Shown piece by piece: positions 1-12,086 of a DNA stretch of 64,000 nucleotides; positions within the stretch are counted from its first letter, which is position 1; every line of letters begins with the position of its first letter. The stretch lies in NCBI GenBank assembly GCA_021464245.1, contig JADCRB010000093.1, positions 60,007-124,006 on the forward strand. Reading direction: 5' to 3'. The DNA is from Carallia brachiata (taxonomy: Eukaryota > Streptophyta > Magnoliopsida > Malpighiales > Rhizophoraceae). A program made the position numbers and the translations under genes. The notes below the pieces were generated by a model. The model had not been told where the DNA came from, ran no database searches, and was given only the letters and a program-made list of their open reading frames with translations.

Positions 1-3000
1 CATTCCAGGATTGCTTTGATATCTGCCCAGCATTCCGACCGCAAAGCTGATATCCGGTCTAGTGCAAGTTTGCAGATACATCAGACTACCAACAACAGAG
101 GCATATGGGATTGACTCCATTGCCTTACGTTCCACATCATTCTTGGGACATTGCATGAGACTGAATTTGTCACCCTTCTGTACAGGAGCAATCCCAGGTG
201 AACACTTATCCATATTAAACCTCTCTAGAATTTTCTCGATATAGCCTTTTTGAGACAATCCTAACATTCCTTGTGATCTGTCACGGAATATCTCTATTCC
301 TATCACATAGGATGCCTCTCCCATATCCTTCATTTCAAAATTCTTTGAGAGAAAATCTTTAGTCTCATACAATATACTCAAGTCATTAGTAGCAAGCAAA
401 ATGTCATCAACATATAGGACTAGAAAGATGAACTTACTCCCACTGATCTTTTGGTATATACACTGATCAACAGTGTTTTCCTTAAAACCAAAAGATGTAA
501 TGATATCATTAAACTTAATATACCATTGTCGGGAAGCTTGTTTCAGTCCATATATTGACTTCTTTAATTTACACACCAACTGTTCTTTTCCTTTTATGGA
601 AAAACCCTCAGGTTGATCCATATAAACTTCCTCTTTGAGATCTCCATTAAGAAAGGCGGTCTTCACATCCATTTGGTGTAACTCCAAAATCATATTGAGC
701 CACTAAAGCCATAATTATTCTTAATGAATCCTTTTTCGAGACCGGAGAAAAAGTCTCTATATAGTCAATGCCACTCTTCTGAGTATAACCCTTGGCAACA
801 AGTCTAGCTTTATATCGTTCAATATTGCCACTTGAGTTGCGTTTGGTCTTAAAGACCCATTTACAACCAACTCTTTTACAACCTTCTGGCAATTCGACGA
901 GATCCCAGACTTTATTCTTTTCCATGGATTTCAACTCTTCTTTCATGGCATCAACCCATTTATCAGATTCAATACTTTCTATGGCTTGTGAAAATGAAAC
1001 TGGATCCTTATTGATTCCAATATCGAAATCTGACTCTTGCAAATAAACCACATAATCGTTAGGAATAGCTGATCCTCTCTTTGAGATCTTCTTAATGCAC
1101 TTCTTGTGGTTCACATGCATTATTCATTGGTGGGTTAGTCTCTTCAGGGAGTATTTCTTCATCCAAAAGTTCTTCCATTTCTGGAACAACATTTGGTGGT
1201 GTAATGGATGAAGGAACTGTTATGGGTAAAGGAACGTTTACCCTTATTTCCTTTATTTCCACTTCTTGGCGTTCATTACTCCCACTAACCTCGTCATTCT
1301 CAATAAATCTTGCATTTCCAGTTTCCACAATTCTCGGACTATGGTTTGGGCAATAGAACATATACCCTTTAGACTTCTCTGGGTAACCAATAAAGTAACC
1401 ACTGATCGTTCGAGAGTCTAATTTCTTTTCATGTGGATTGTAAATCCTCGCTTCCGCTGGGCAACCCCAAACATGCAGGTGCCTTAAACTAGGTTTCCTT
1501 CCTGTCCATAGTTCAATAGGGGTACTTTGAACTGCCTTACTAGGAACCCTATTAATTAAATAATTTGCGGTTTTGAGTGCATACATCCACAAAAATTTGG
1601 GTAAAGAGGAGTTACTCATCATACTCCTAACCATATCCATTAATGTCCGATTCGCCTTTCTGCCACACCATTTTGTTGAGGTGTGCCTGGCATAGTATAC
1701 TGTGCACATATGCCATGACTTTCGAGGAATTTCGCAAATGGACCTGGACACTGCCCTGACTCATTATATTTGCCATAATATTCACCACCTCTATCAGATC
1801 TTACAATCTTCACTTTTCTGTCTAATTGCCTTTCAACCTCCTTTACGAATACCTCGAGGGCATCTAATGATTGAGATTTTTCATGAAGCAAATAGACATA
1901 ACCATAACGTGAAAAATCATCTATAAAGGTGATGAAATATTTTTCTCCATTAAGGGCTGGAGTGTCAAACGGTCCGCATATATCGGTGTGTATAATTTCA
2001 AGAAGCTGGGTGCTTCTTGTGGCTCCTTTCTTACTGTGTTTAGTTTGCTTTCCCTTAATGCAATCTACACACATTCCGAAATCAGTAAAATCTAGATTCG
2101 GGAGAATCTCATTGCTTACTAATCTCATCAATCTTTCTCTGGATATATGACCCAGACGTTTATGCCACAAGTAAGCAGAATCTTCATCCATCGTACTACG
2201 CTTAATTCCAGTATGATGTACATAAAGTAAGGATTCAGCAAACACATTGTCAAGTTTCAATTTATATAAACCATCAATAAGAATACCAGAACCAATAATA
2301 TGAGTATTCTTATATAAACTAAAACTTGCACATCCAAATTTAACATTAAACCCAGAATTATCCAATTTGGAAACAGAAATAAGGTTCCTTGAAACTGAAG
2401 GTACATAAAGAGTCTGTAATAGGTCTAAATGATAGCCAGTATCCAAGACCAAACGATAAGTTCCTATGCCTTCAATTGGAGCCTTCATACGATTTCCCAT
2501 AGAGAGAAAATCCTTAGTTGGGTTTGTGGTTTGGATCGTAATGAATCCCTGCATCATATTGGATACATGAGTAGTAGCACCAGAATCAAGCCACCAAGTA
2601 TTATGAGGAACTTCAGCTAAATTTGATTCGAAACATACTAAGGCATTAAATTTACCTTTTTTTTCGAACCAAGACTTTCGCTTCAGGCAGTCTTTCTGAT
2701 AATGTCCAACCTTCTTGCAGAAGTGACATGTATCACCCTTTCGTTCCTTCTTTCCAGCCTGAGAAGCATGAGCAGGCTCTTTCCCTTTCTTGAACTGGTT
2801 GGCTTTGACTTTCATGGCTTTCCCAGCTTTCTTTCCCACGAGATTAATAGAGTGACTCTTTTGACTTTTCAATCTCGTTTCCTCCTGAACAAGCATACTG
2901 GCCAATTCATTAATATTCCACTTATCCTTTATAGTGTTATAATTAATTTGAAAGGCCCATATTCAGAAGGTAATGAGTTCAAAATGAACTGCACAAGAAA

Positions 3001-3473
3001 AGAGTCTCCACTGTCAATCCCAGGGTCTTAAGTCTTGCTGCTATATTAGTCATCTCAATAATGTGCTCTTGCATAGTTCGCGACCCATTAAACTTCATGG
3101 TCGTGAGCTCTGCCATAAGAGTACCAGCAAGTGACTTATCCGCAGAACGGAAACGTTCTTCCACAGACTGCAAAAATTCTTTTGCACTTTCTGTCGGTGG
3201 AATTGTTGACTTAATGTTGTTGGCAACAGTCATCTTCAGAAACATAAGGCTTAATCTGTTGCTTCGTTCCCATGCCTTATGATGTAACTTCTCTGCCTCG
3301 CTGCTTGAGTCAGTAATAGCAGCAGGCTTCTCCGTTAATAGTGCCAAGTCAAGATCCATAACACCTAAGTGGAAATTGACTTGTTCACGCCATTCAGAGA
3401 AGTTCAATCCATTGAACACAGCAACAGAGGAAGCATGCGACTGAACGGAAATAGCTGCACAATAAATGCTCAT
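1..3473 (-). pseudogene. Copia gag-pol polyprotein, frameshifted and partial
   Basis: Minus-strand domains in order. Gag (UBN2 type) begins at the ATG at 3473. The zinc knuckle (CHFCKKVGHYQKDC) lies near 2690-2740. The protease motif WLDSGATTHV is near 2580. The GAG-pre-integrase segment (LWHKRLGHIS) is near 2160. The integrase core (HTDICGPF, DDFSRYG, SDRGGEYYG) spans about 2000-1770. The RT N-terminal block (WKWVFK-like, RYKARLVAKGY) is near 880-790. The RT active site YVDD lies near 398-425. From about 696 to the window edge the frame is open, so RT continues off the left side. Frameshifts fall near 2990, 2955, 1655, 1100 and 700; several look like single-base losses. The product cannot be made as one polyprotein. 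Confidence 0.92.
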
Positions 3474-4689
3474 AATTAATCATAAGTCGGATTCAATAAA
3501 CAATTATAACATATTACAGTTCTCCTTTGGGAAATACTATAATATGTTATCTTAATTAAATACCATAATTAACTTTACTAGGTATATTAAATATTTTTCA
3601 ATTAAATATATTTGATATCTTTGGATAAACAAATACACTTAACTAAAAATACTAATATACCTCGATTATGTTACTAATTACAGAATGATAATTTACCTTT
3701 GGGTAAATCCTGTAGTTCCAATAATTAGTAACGTCAATTTATCCAATCATTTTTCTTTAATGGTATTTCATTATAATCATGGACAAATGACTATTTATGC
3801 GTGTCATTGAACATACTAGTTTGACCACTTTGGTGACTAACAAACTATAAAACATGCACGTATTTTATTCGATCATTCTAGTTTGGTCACTTTGGTGACT
3901 ACAAACTGTCACATATATGCATGAAATAATTTAAATTCAATCATCATCAGTACATGCATATTTACTCATTAAAACATACAGATTTTTCATAAATAATTAC
4001 CCCACAAATTTACTTCTAATATTACAATAACAATTTTAAACAATTGAAAAATAGACTTCACATAATATTAACAAATCATACGTAATAGAACACAATTACG
4101 AATCTTTGCCGTCACGCTGCTCCCGAGGAGCATTGACAATCACATAAAATTTTCTTATAATTTATTGCAGTCTACTCGTACAATTAATTATTCTTGTTAC
4201 AGTTAAAAGAATTAAATATTCCTTCAGCATGCACAATTTCTTAATTGTGCTCGGGACAGCAACACATAAACCCTTTTTTTTTTTTTTTTTTTTTTTTTAA
4301 TTGAACACCATTAGTCGTCCCATTGATTATGGCCACTAAAATCAATTTCTTTCAAGGCCGAGAGAAGATAATTGCCTAATAGTACAATACAATTCCTTTT
4401 ATTAATTATTTTAATCATCACCATTACATGCCGCCGTTGCTTCATCAACAAAATTGATTTCACAATTCAGTTGTATTGTCTTTATCCATGAAAGCCGAAA
4501 GAAACAAAACTTTAGAAGGACAATAGACATACGTCCGATTTTATATACGGCCACACCGTTTAAACCTGAGTTAGCGATAAAACCGAAGAATAATATTCAG
4601 TTAAATCTTTTGTAAGATTAAACAACAATCATTAATTAGGTATAATCATTCTTTATCATATACAGAAAATATTCAGTTTTATAACGCGA
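3474..4689 (-). other. Untranslated leader of the copia element
   Basis: About 1.2 kb of AT-rich sequence between the primer binding site and the gag start. No coding region is visible. It holds a long T run (about 4270-4298) and a partial tandem duplication around 3822-3912, in which a block containing the words CACTTTGGTGACTA and CAAACT recurs about 61 bp apart. Confidence 0.7.
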
Positions 4690-4701
4690 GCTCTGATACC
4701 A
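4690..4701 (-). other. Primer binding site, initiator tRNA-Met type
   Basis: On the minus strand the 12 bases TGGTATCAGAGC begin two bases after the LTR end. They are complementary to the 3' end of plant initiator tRNA-Met, the usual primer for plant copia elements. This fixes both the orientation of the element and the LTR boundary. Confidence 0.93.
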
Positions 4702-4703
4702 CA

Positions 4704-5130
4704 TGTTAGACTTAAACATGAATCTAATCAATCATCAAATATAATTTTAGGATCTTGAAACTGAATAAAATCATATAATAAACGATAAACGATATACCTG
4801 AGTTAGCGGAAGACATAGCCATCATGCGTCGGAATAGAGACTGAGACCCTTTGTAACCTTATAACCAATTTCTCTCTCCTGACCTTTACTGTAATCACAC
4901 GTTATAGATGGAGTTTTCGTGTATATGGAGGCAGAGAGAGGACCAGCTATATATATACAAAATTTTAGGGTTTTTAGACCTAATTCAGTATGTCCATCAA
5001 TACTGAGATTAACGGACGAGATTGATTTAATTAATTATTTCCTTATTAATCGGATCACATAAATAATATTCCTTAACGTAAGCATTCTTTGAGTTTACTC
5101 CAAGGAATACTAATTGGGAATATTCTAACA
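4704..5130 (-). repeat. 5' LTR of the copia element
   Basis: A 427-bp LTR bounded by the perfect inverted termini TGTTAGA and TCTAACA. The left border is fixed by the adjacent primer binding site. The right border is fixed because F-box-like coding sequence starts at once beyond 5130. No partner LTR is in the window. Confidence 0.9.
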
Positions 5131-5875
5131 GAAGAAACTTACTGACACCGTAAACCTGCATAAGCACAAGGACCTAACTTCCCAAATTTTCCTTAAAAGC
5201 TTGACAACTTGATCCCCAAAATGATCAATGTTAGGCATCGACAAGAATTTACCAAAATTGATTGTTGCCTTATTTAGTGAGGAAAACTTTGCTCCCTTGA
5301 CAAAAGGCATTTGATTGGTGAGTTCAAGCAATTCAAGTTTTGGGGTATCAAGATCAACCTGATGATGACAGTTTATTTGTCTAAGAATGTCTTGCTCCCA
5401 AATTATTAAACTTTTGAGTGACAAAAGAGTGTATATGCAATACTTTCAAATGGTCAGATCTATGCCTGTCAATTAGTAATTCTTCGAGCATTAGGGAGCC
5501 AGATAAAAGCTTCCCCACATCAGCATCATCAAATGTGAGAGATTTAAGATGTAGGACCTTGAGACTTGGAAAGTGCACGACTTCAGGAACATTAAGAACA
5601 ATTCCACCACAAAGCTTCAAACACACCATTTTCTGGCAATTAAAAAGGCAATGAGGCAACACAATTGTACCCACTCTTGTGATGCAAATATCAAGATCTT
5701 CAATATTACGCATTATGGCTGCATGAATCCAATTAGAAACGCGATGAGGGGCAGACAATAGATTCAATTTTAGGCAGAGCTTTTTAACGCTTGGAATAAC
5801 ATTTAGATACAAAGCCTTGTCCTCAAAATCAACGAACCACTCTACAGTCGAGAGACATCTCCTTAGACGGTTAGA
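5131..5875 (-). pseudogene. F-box/FBD-type LRR protein fragment, truncated by the copia insertion
   Basis: The frame opens after a TAA at 5876-5878 and encodes the middle LRR region of plant F-box/FBD proteins, including WIHAAIMRNIEDLDI, LFNCQKMVCLKLCGG and FPSLKVLHLKSLTFDD. The frame shifts by one base in a T run near 5422, then resumes with SLKSLIIWEQDI and DTPKLELLELTNQ, the usual continuation before the FBD domain. The N-terminal F-box is missing upstream. The 3' end is cut at 5130 by the retrotransposon LTR. In this family these proteins normally act as SCF ubiquitin-ligase adaptors, but this copy cannot encode one. Whether the F-box exon was lost or lies beyond a decayed intron cannot be told from here. 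Confidence 0.82.
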
Positions 5876-8572
5876 TTATAAAAAATATATTGAATTTTCT
5901 TTCAAAAAAAATGATAAATTATTAAATTAATTATGTATTTTTATATATCACAAATTATATGTTTACATAGTTCCTTCCTTTTTCGATTTTAAGGAAGTAT
6001 TGATCTAATCCATCAAAGGATAGTATGATCTGGCTTTTAACTCATTTATAAGGTTTCTCTCGGTCAGCTCACTCATTATTTCAATTGAATGTAGTTCATG
6101 ATAGCTCGAGATGTCTGACAATTCATTCTGATTCATTTAATTGATTGCAAATTTGCAATTGATCGGGCTGATATCCGGTGAAATGCAGGCCTAACCATCA
6201 CGGCAAATGTAGAGCCAGGTTGAGTTTTGTGACCTACAAGACAAAGCACAGTTAAGAAGTGTTGAGGTGGGACTCAATATTAATATTATGATGCTTAAGT
6301 CAGTAATGTGAACGATGACGAAGGATAAATGTTTCTAGAGAGAATAGAAGATCATTAGCTTGGGATAATGTTCTTTAGATACTTATAGGTAGCTTAGAGG
6401 GCTCTTGTCGGTTGACGGAGGACTATACTTGAGGGTGGTGTGTCCTATAGGATAAATAGGCTCTAGAGTCCCCGAGTTGAATCCGAGGTCCTTACTAGAA
6501 ATGCCTTTTCTATGAAATCGGCTTTGGCCTTATAATCTGGGGTTTGGAACTAATCCTTACCAGCAATGATCATTTGTAATTTGAAATTGGTAAATTCAAC
6601 AAATGTTTATGCAATGTTATTTTTTACTTAATTTTTTTTAGTGAGTATAATTTAGTTGTTATCTTATGCCACCCAAATTTATGTTATTAATTTTTATTTT
6701 AAATAGATCTCACTTATATGTAATATAAAATTATAAGTGAATTATACTCATTAAAAAAATATAAATTAAATTAGAAATTCATGTTCAATCATCCAATTCA
6801 ACTACTGGCTCACGTTGCTTGTACGCTCGTGCCACAAAATCAACTTTTTTTCAAGCTGGGCACAAACAAAACAAAAAATATCAGACCAAGAAATAGAGAA
6901 AATTTAAATACTACGAGAGAGACTCATGTCTACATTATTAGTTTGAAGTAATAAGCGTATTGCAAATTGTAGAGAAGTCTAAATCACCAAAAAAGCTTTG
7001 TGTTTAATTTTAAAATTTGTCACAAATTGCCACAATAATTTTTTTCCTCAATGTATGCTGCAACTTATAGAAACAATTTAACAAGCGAATACATTCTCGA
7101 ATGACAGATGGGTGAAAGTTTGAGTCTCAATCAGTTTCTGGGATACAAAATCATTTCCCAAAATGCAATATTTAAGTTAGATTTATTGTTTGTAGGGTTG
7201 CATCATGTCTTGATAAAAAAAAACTAAAATAGAATGGAGATCATACCATGGTGGGTGGGCGTATATGTTGTATAGTGGCCTAGTGGGGCATTTGCCCCCA
7301 CTGAAATCACAAGTTAAAATAGCAGTTAGTTATAATTTTAGGGAGTGCCTCAATTAAAAATTACTCTCTCTCCTTAAACTTTTAACAAACTCGTAAAGTT
7401 TTCCCAATTAAGAAAATAGTTTGGCTTTAGATTACTTGATTGGTACTAATTGTGAATGAACTAAAGAAAATGTTCAATTTAATGTAGATGTGATTGAATA
7501 CAAAAAAATATGATGTTAACATAAACTTTCATAATCTTAGAAGCATTTTTTTATATTTCTTTTAAAAAATGATTGTAAGATACTTAACATTCCAAAAAAA
7601 AGAAAAAATTCAATAACACCCAAAATGTGAAAATTATATAACATTTTAAAAAAAAATCTGCATAGAATAATTCTAATATCGATATTAAAAAATTTAAAAC
7701 TCTTATTTGTTTGTAAAACGTAAATTACTTCGAGAAGGTCTTCATATAGGCTTTGATCACTTAGGCCACCGGGATGTCCGTTGTCGACTTGGCCCAAGAG
7801 AATGCCTATGAATGGCTCAACCTAAGAATCTCAGCTCAAAGCAGATCGCACCCCGGTGAACCGGAATTTGGCCCCATTCGGTTTTATCGTACAATCGAAA
7901 CAAGAATTGAACCATTTAAAAACTGTAGGAACCAATTTAAACCAGATTGAACTGGTCACTCAAAAATTAGTTAACCGGTCGATTCAACTATTGTTCCGTT
8001 TGTTTCACGAAAATCCTCCAAAATTGATTCTAACTAAATTGATGGTAATTTATAAAGTATCGCATTTGTTTTACATCTATACTAAAGTACATTTTATAAC
8101 TTTAAAAATTCTTTTGTAGATGTAGTAAATATTGCTGACCTTGGAGAAATGGATAACGATGAAGGGCAAAGAAATGAGAAAGAAGTTGAAAATGCCACAA
8201 GTAATGCAAATCAAAATTTTAATTTGACAGAGACTTTTTAATTCATTTATACAATATGATGAGTTTATAAGTTTAAATAAAAATTGACTTATTAGTTCGA
8301 CTGTCAGTTTATTAGTCAGACCACTAACTAATGACCTGGCATTCTCACTTCATCAATAACTTGTTCGATTTCAAAAGTATCCTTCTACATAAGTCCTTCT
8401 CAACCCAAGTTTCCGGTTGGGACTATCAGAGCCCTCTCAATCTCCTTGTGTAGTCACTTACTTGAGCGTCAGAATATTTTTACCAAGGACACTCACTTAT
8501 TCAAGTCCTCTATTGTTTTGTAGGTTTGCCAGAAAGATCTGAACGACGAGTGAACCTCCAATCAAAGACTAT
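5876..8572. other. Gene-poor spacer with transposon remnants
   Basis: I see no supportable gene. A short piece at about 7255-7310 (TAGTGGGGCATTTGCCCCCACTGAAA) resembles the end of the hAT-like element in the LRR gene intron at 52.5 kb. At about 7850-8000 there is sequence rich in GAACCGG/GAACTGG words, like the ends of the element at 44.9-46.0 kb. The rest is AT-rich. Confidence 0.5.
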
Positions 8573-9308
8573 GGACCTGTTGGAATTAGTTGTTGAATAT
8601 TATTATTACTAATTGTTGTTGCTAATTGTTGCTACCGATTGCTTATTGCTGATTTCTATTTGCTGTTGTTGATTGCTGATAAAATTAATGAAATGTTTGG
8701 TTAATTTTATACTTACTGTTACTGTTGAATAATAAAATGTCTAATTTAAACATATAATTTATGTAGATATATCATATTAAAAATTTTATTTTTATAATTA
8801 GAATAATATTTTATAAACAATATTGAGAATTATTTTACTTAATTTTTAACTTTTTTAAAAATATATTAATTTTCATTAAATGATAAAAATTATCATGTTT
8901 GAGATTTTTTTTTTATAAATATCAATATTAAAGAAAATCGAAGTGAAAAAAAATATTATTTAAGAATACTTGAAAAAAAATTATTGAAGTTATATAAATA
9001 TTAATAAAATAAATTAATATATCTAATTCATGTGTCAAGTAAAAAAAATAATAGTAAAATTATTTAACTATTTTTTAAGGGTAATTTAATCCATATAAAT
9101 TATTATTAATATTAAAAAGTGAAAAGTAATCCAAAAAACAGCAAAAAGTAGTTCAGAACTGCTTTTCAATCAACTGCTGATAAAAAGTTAAATAAGGAAA
9201 TAAGTAAAATCAAATAATAACACTTAAAAATTTACTAAATATCTATCTTCCTACTTTTTAAAAATGAAACGCAAATGTACCATTTCAAAAGTTAACCCAA
9301 ACACCTCC
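8573..9308 (-). mobile_element. Non-autonomous hAT-like element (family A)
   Basis: About 735 bp without coding capacity. One end has the word CCAAACACCTCC (reverse complement GGAGGTGTTTGG). The other begins near GGACCTGTTGG and is followed by ATTATTATTACTAATTG-type repeats. Both ends match copies at 27085-27982 and 38.2-38.57 kb, including an internal AATAATAAAATG block. No clean target duplication was found, so the exact borders are approximate. Confidence 0.5.
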
Positions 9309-10061
9309 TATATCATACAAATATATATATAGACACACATTAACTTTTGCCCCCGGTGACGATATTTTCTATATTGCCTCTGATATCAAGAAAAGGTAGA
9401 TTGGGCATGGGCTAAAAAAAAAAAAACTTAATTTTAATATGTTTTGATGTACCTTTTGATTTATTGTTGATACAATTTTAATAAGTAATATATACTAAAT
9501 TTCACAAACATACCCCCAACTTCAACAATAGTTATGGGTCAGGCCAATTAGCAACATACCCTCAAACTTTTACTAAAAAAATCGGGTCAAAATTTAAACC
9601 GCAGAATTTTTTGTTTTCAAAATTTAGCATATGCAATTTTGACTTGAAATAAAATTTATATCTTTAATCAAAGGGGAAAATTTATTTTATTGGCAGAAAC
9701 ACAACATAATCTTGGATCAAGCTTTTTAACACCATAATTTAGTGGATGAAGGCGTTTTATGAGACAAAGTTGATCAGTATCCTCCAATAAAGCAACAATA
9801 TCTCAACAGAGGCTTAAAACATGCACAGAGGTATCTCACAATTTCACAAAGATTCGAACTTTCGAAGCCAGAATCCATACAGGTTGGACAGATTATTAAA
9901 ACAAGCAGTACATTCAAAGATCAAATACTGGTAGAGGTCTTTCGAATGCTTTGCACCGACGTGCATTGCACGGTGGGCTGAGCCTATACACTTCTGAACC
10001 CTTTTTAACCTTTCCTGGATTACATCGTTCTTCTAGCTTTTCTTTCTAGTCAGCCTCATCT
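9309..10061. other. Spacer and likely 3' UTR of the F-box gene
   Basis: No gene is visible. On the minus strand AATAAAATAAA at 9681-9691 lies about 370 bp after the F-box stop codon and is a reasonable polyadenylation signal. The far left is AT-rich with a tract of A residues. Confidence 0.4.
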
Positions 10062-11327
10062 TCAGCACTTAAAATCATTTATATCATCACCTTCGTTTTT
10101 CCCTTTATCAAGTAACACAAGGCTTTCCACATGGGTGTCAAGAAAAGCAATATCCGCTATTGGGGGGCTGTAGAGAGGAGGAGTTGCATAGTCTCCATCG
10201 CCATAACTGGCTGTTGGATCAAAAAGAAGAGAATCGAGGCCTTTCTTGATCTGAATCCCAAGATGCTTAACTCGAAAGCCATTGTTGTTCGGGTCAACTG
10301 AAACTAAATCTCCATCCATTTCTGCTAATATGTCCCCATTTTTCCGGAACCCCATTATCCTTGGCAAGTCTTCCCCTTGAATTCCACAGCTGAATAGCTT
10401 CATCCATGAACTTGCATCACCATACTTCTTCATCACCCATACATGACACTTGTGCTGACTCTTTGCATAACTGTGTGTATCATAATGAACCACTGCAATT
10501 GAGGATTCTCTGTATGCCATTATAGACAACATCCCAAGTGCTGCATCAGCCAAGCTCTCAGGCAACGTTAGTTCACTCAAAGCCTCATCGCTCGCATCAA
10601 AGCCCAAGACCACATTGTGATGCCCAGCAGCACATTCTCTTTTCTTATAAGCCAACCAGTGGAGGGTATTATTAACAAAAGCTGGAAAACTGCCAGCAAC
10701 ATCACCAGAATGAGTCGATCCGATTTCTGAAACTTCCTTCCAAGAGCCTCTATTAAGTGAAAATATTTCAATTTCAGGGTGGCATCCTGCTAAAACACTC
10801 TTCATCCTCACAATTTTGTAGTCATCAGTGCGGGGATCATAGCCGAACTGAACAGTTGCTTTGAAAGCACTGCTGCAAGTCCTGAAGTCGTGGCTAGGCT
10901 CGGGGAGAACTAAAAACTTTCTGATGGAGGGGTTCCAAAGGATGAACTTGTTAAAATCATACAACAGATCATCAGCAAGGCAGATCAAACCATTGCAGGA
11001 ACCAACTATATGGTAGCAGGAGTGATACTTCTCGAAAGGAGGGGAATGCAATTGCTTGAACTGCGTGAAATGCTCGTCGTCGAAATGAAGAGAATAGTCC
11101 TCTTCGAAGAATCTGCTGCCATTATCGGAGCTAGAGCAGAGCCGGAGGAGGAAGATGGGGTTTTCTTTGGCAGAAGAACTGTGATTGCTGAGATGGCTGG
11201 AGATGAAGGTGGGGCTTTTGATCAGGGAATTCCAGGACTTGCAAACGCAAGTGCACTGCACGAGGGATTTGATGGGAAGCCTGTAGAGTATTTCCAGGAC
11301 TAGTTCTTCAGGAAGAAAAACTGACAT
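10062..11327 (-). CDS. F-box protein with F-box-associated (FBA) domain
   Basis: An intact single-exon gene, 421 codons if started at 11327. The F-box is at the N-terminus (LPEELVLEILYRLPIKSLVQ, then CVCKSWNSLI). The FBA region follows, with the signature WNPSIRKFLVLPEP and GYDPRTDDYKIVRM, and later HWLAYKKR and the SLADAALGM region. In the family, the F-box binds SKP1 in SCF ubiquitin ligases and the FBA region recruits a substrate; the substrate here is unknown. An in-frame ATG lies 31 codons upstream at 11420. I prefer 11327 because the F-box normally starts within a few residues of the N-terminus, and because the extra codons contain a TATA-like string (ATCATAAAAAGG) that fits a core promoter. 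It resembles the F-box/kelch-repeat At3g23880-like group. No frameshift or premature stop is seen. Confidence 0.9.
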   Translation of the reverse strand: MSVFLPEELVLEILYRLPIKSLVQCTCVCKSWNSLIKSPTFISSHLSNHSSSAKENPIFLLRLCSSSDNGSRFFEEDYSLHFDDEHFTQFKQLHSPPFEKYHSCYHIVGSCNGLICLADDLLYDFNKFILWNPSIRKFLVLPEPSHDFRTCSSAFKATVQFGYDPRTDDYKIVRMKSVLAGCHPEIEIFSLNRGSWKEVSEIGSTHSGDVAGSFPAFVNNTLHWLAYKKRECAAGHHNVVLGFDASDEALSELTLPESLADAALGMLSIMAYRESSIAVVHYDTHSYAKSQHKCHVWVMKKYGDASSWMKLFSCGIQGEDLPRIMGFRKNGDILAEMDGDLVSVDPNNNGFRVKHLGIQIKKGLDSLLFDPTASYGDGDYATPPLYSPPIADIAFLDTHVESLVLLDKGKNEGDDINDFKC

Positions 11328-11558
11328 TTTTTCTTCAGGAATTGTGGAAAACCAAAGCACAGAATTGCATATACAGAATGAAGAAACAATCGTATGAGCT
11401 TGCCTTTTTATGATGCCCACAGGTTTTTGACCTTTATTGTGTTATGGAGTGAACTCCCATGCATTTACATAGTTTGTAACCATGGCTTTGTTTCTGATTT
11501 TCAGCTTGACCCCTGGTTCACTCTTTGTTCGGACCGAAGCAGGATGCAGATCGTTGCC

Positions 11559-12086
11559 TTTCTGTCCTTTTTTGCTCTGTAATCATCACTGTGAACGGCA
11601 ATTGGGAAAAATTCGGCGATATTTGCAACAACAAATTGTGGATAGATACGTCCTCTTTTTACTTCCCTTTCTTTTCCTTATTTGGTCTTGCATTTCCCTT
11701 TTTTTTTTTTCTCATAAAAGTTAAGATATAATATATAAATTTATCTTACGATTAAAATTACTTACATATTACATATTATCGTAGATTTATTTCAAAATTA
11801 AGAAGGATTTACAGACTATAAAATTTACGTTTTACTCGTTTACAAAAGACTCTAACCAATAAAATTCAAATTTTAAGTGAAACGCACGGAGATCAGGACT
11901 CTTAACCATTGAACTCCATTAAAAGTTTTTGGCTCTTCTCATTACATTTCTGTCCTTTTTTTTTTCTCTGTATTCATCACGGTGAACGGCAATTGGGAAA
12001 GATTCGGTAATATTTGCCACAAGAAATTGTGGATAGATACGCCACTTTTTACTTCCCTTTCTTTCACTTCATCGGTCTTGCATTTC
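11559..12086. repeat. Direct duplication of about 139 bp upstream of the F-box gene
   Basis: Unit A (11559-11697) and unit B (11947-12086) share runs such as GTGAACGGCAATTGGGAAA, AAATTGTGGATAGATACG and TTTTTACTTCCCTTTCTTT, about 388 bp apart. They differ by scattered substitutions and short indels. The intervening 250 bp is AT-rich. It lies 5' of the minus-strand F-box gene. Confidence 0.85.

Larger units (their letters stand above)
1..5130 (-). mobile_element. Ty1/copia LTR retrotransposon, cut by the window's left edge
   Basis: Read on the minus strand, the order is 5' LTR (5130-4704), primer binding site, a 1.2-kb leader, then a gag-protease-integrase-reverse transcriptase reading region that runs off position 1. 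That is the copia order, with integrase before RT. The 3' LTR and polypurine tract lie outside the window, so LTR divergence and the target duplication cannot be read here. The element lands inside an F-box/FBD-like pseudogene, whose sequence resumes at 5131. Several frameshifts make it non-autonomous. Confidence 0.95.

Noticed and set aside
11328..11420. The upstream in-frame ATG of the F-box gene
   Set aside because: It would add 31 residues before the F-box and would start within a TATA-like string. The internal ATG at 11327 fits the family.
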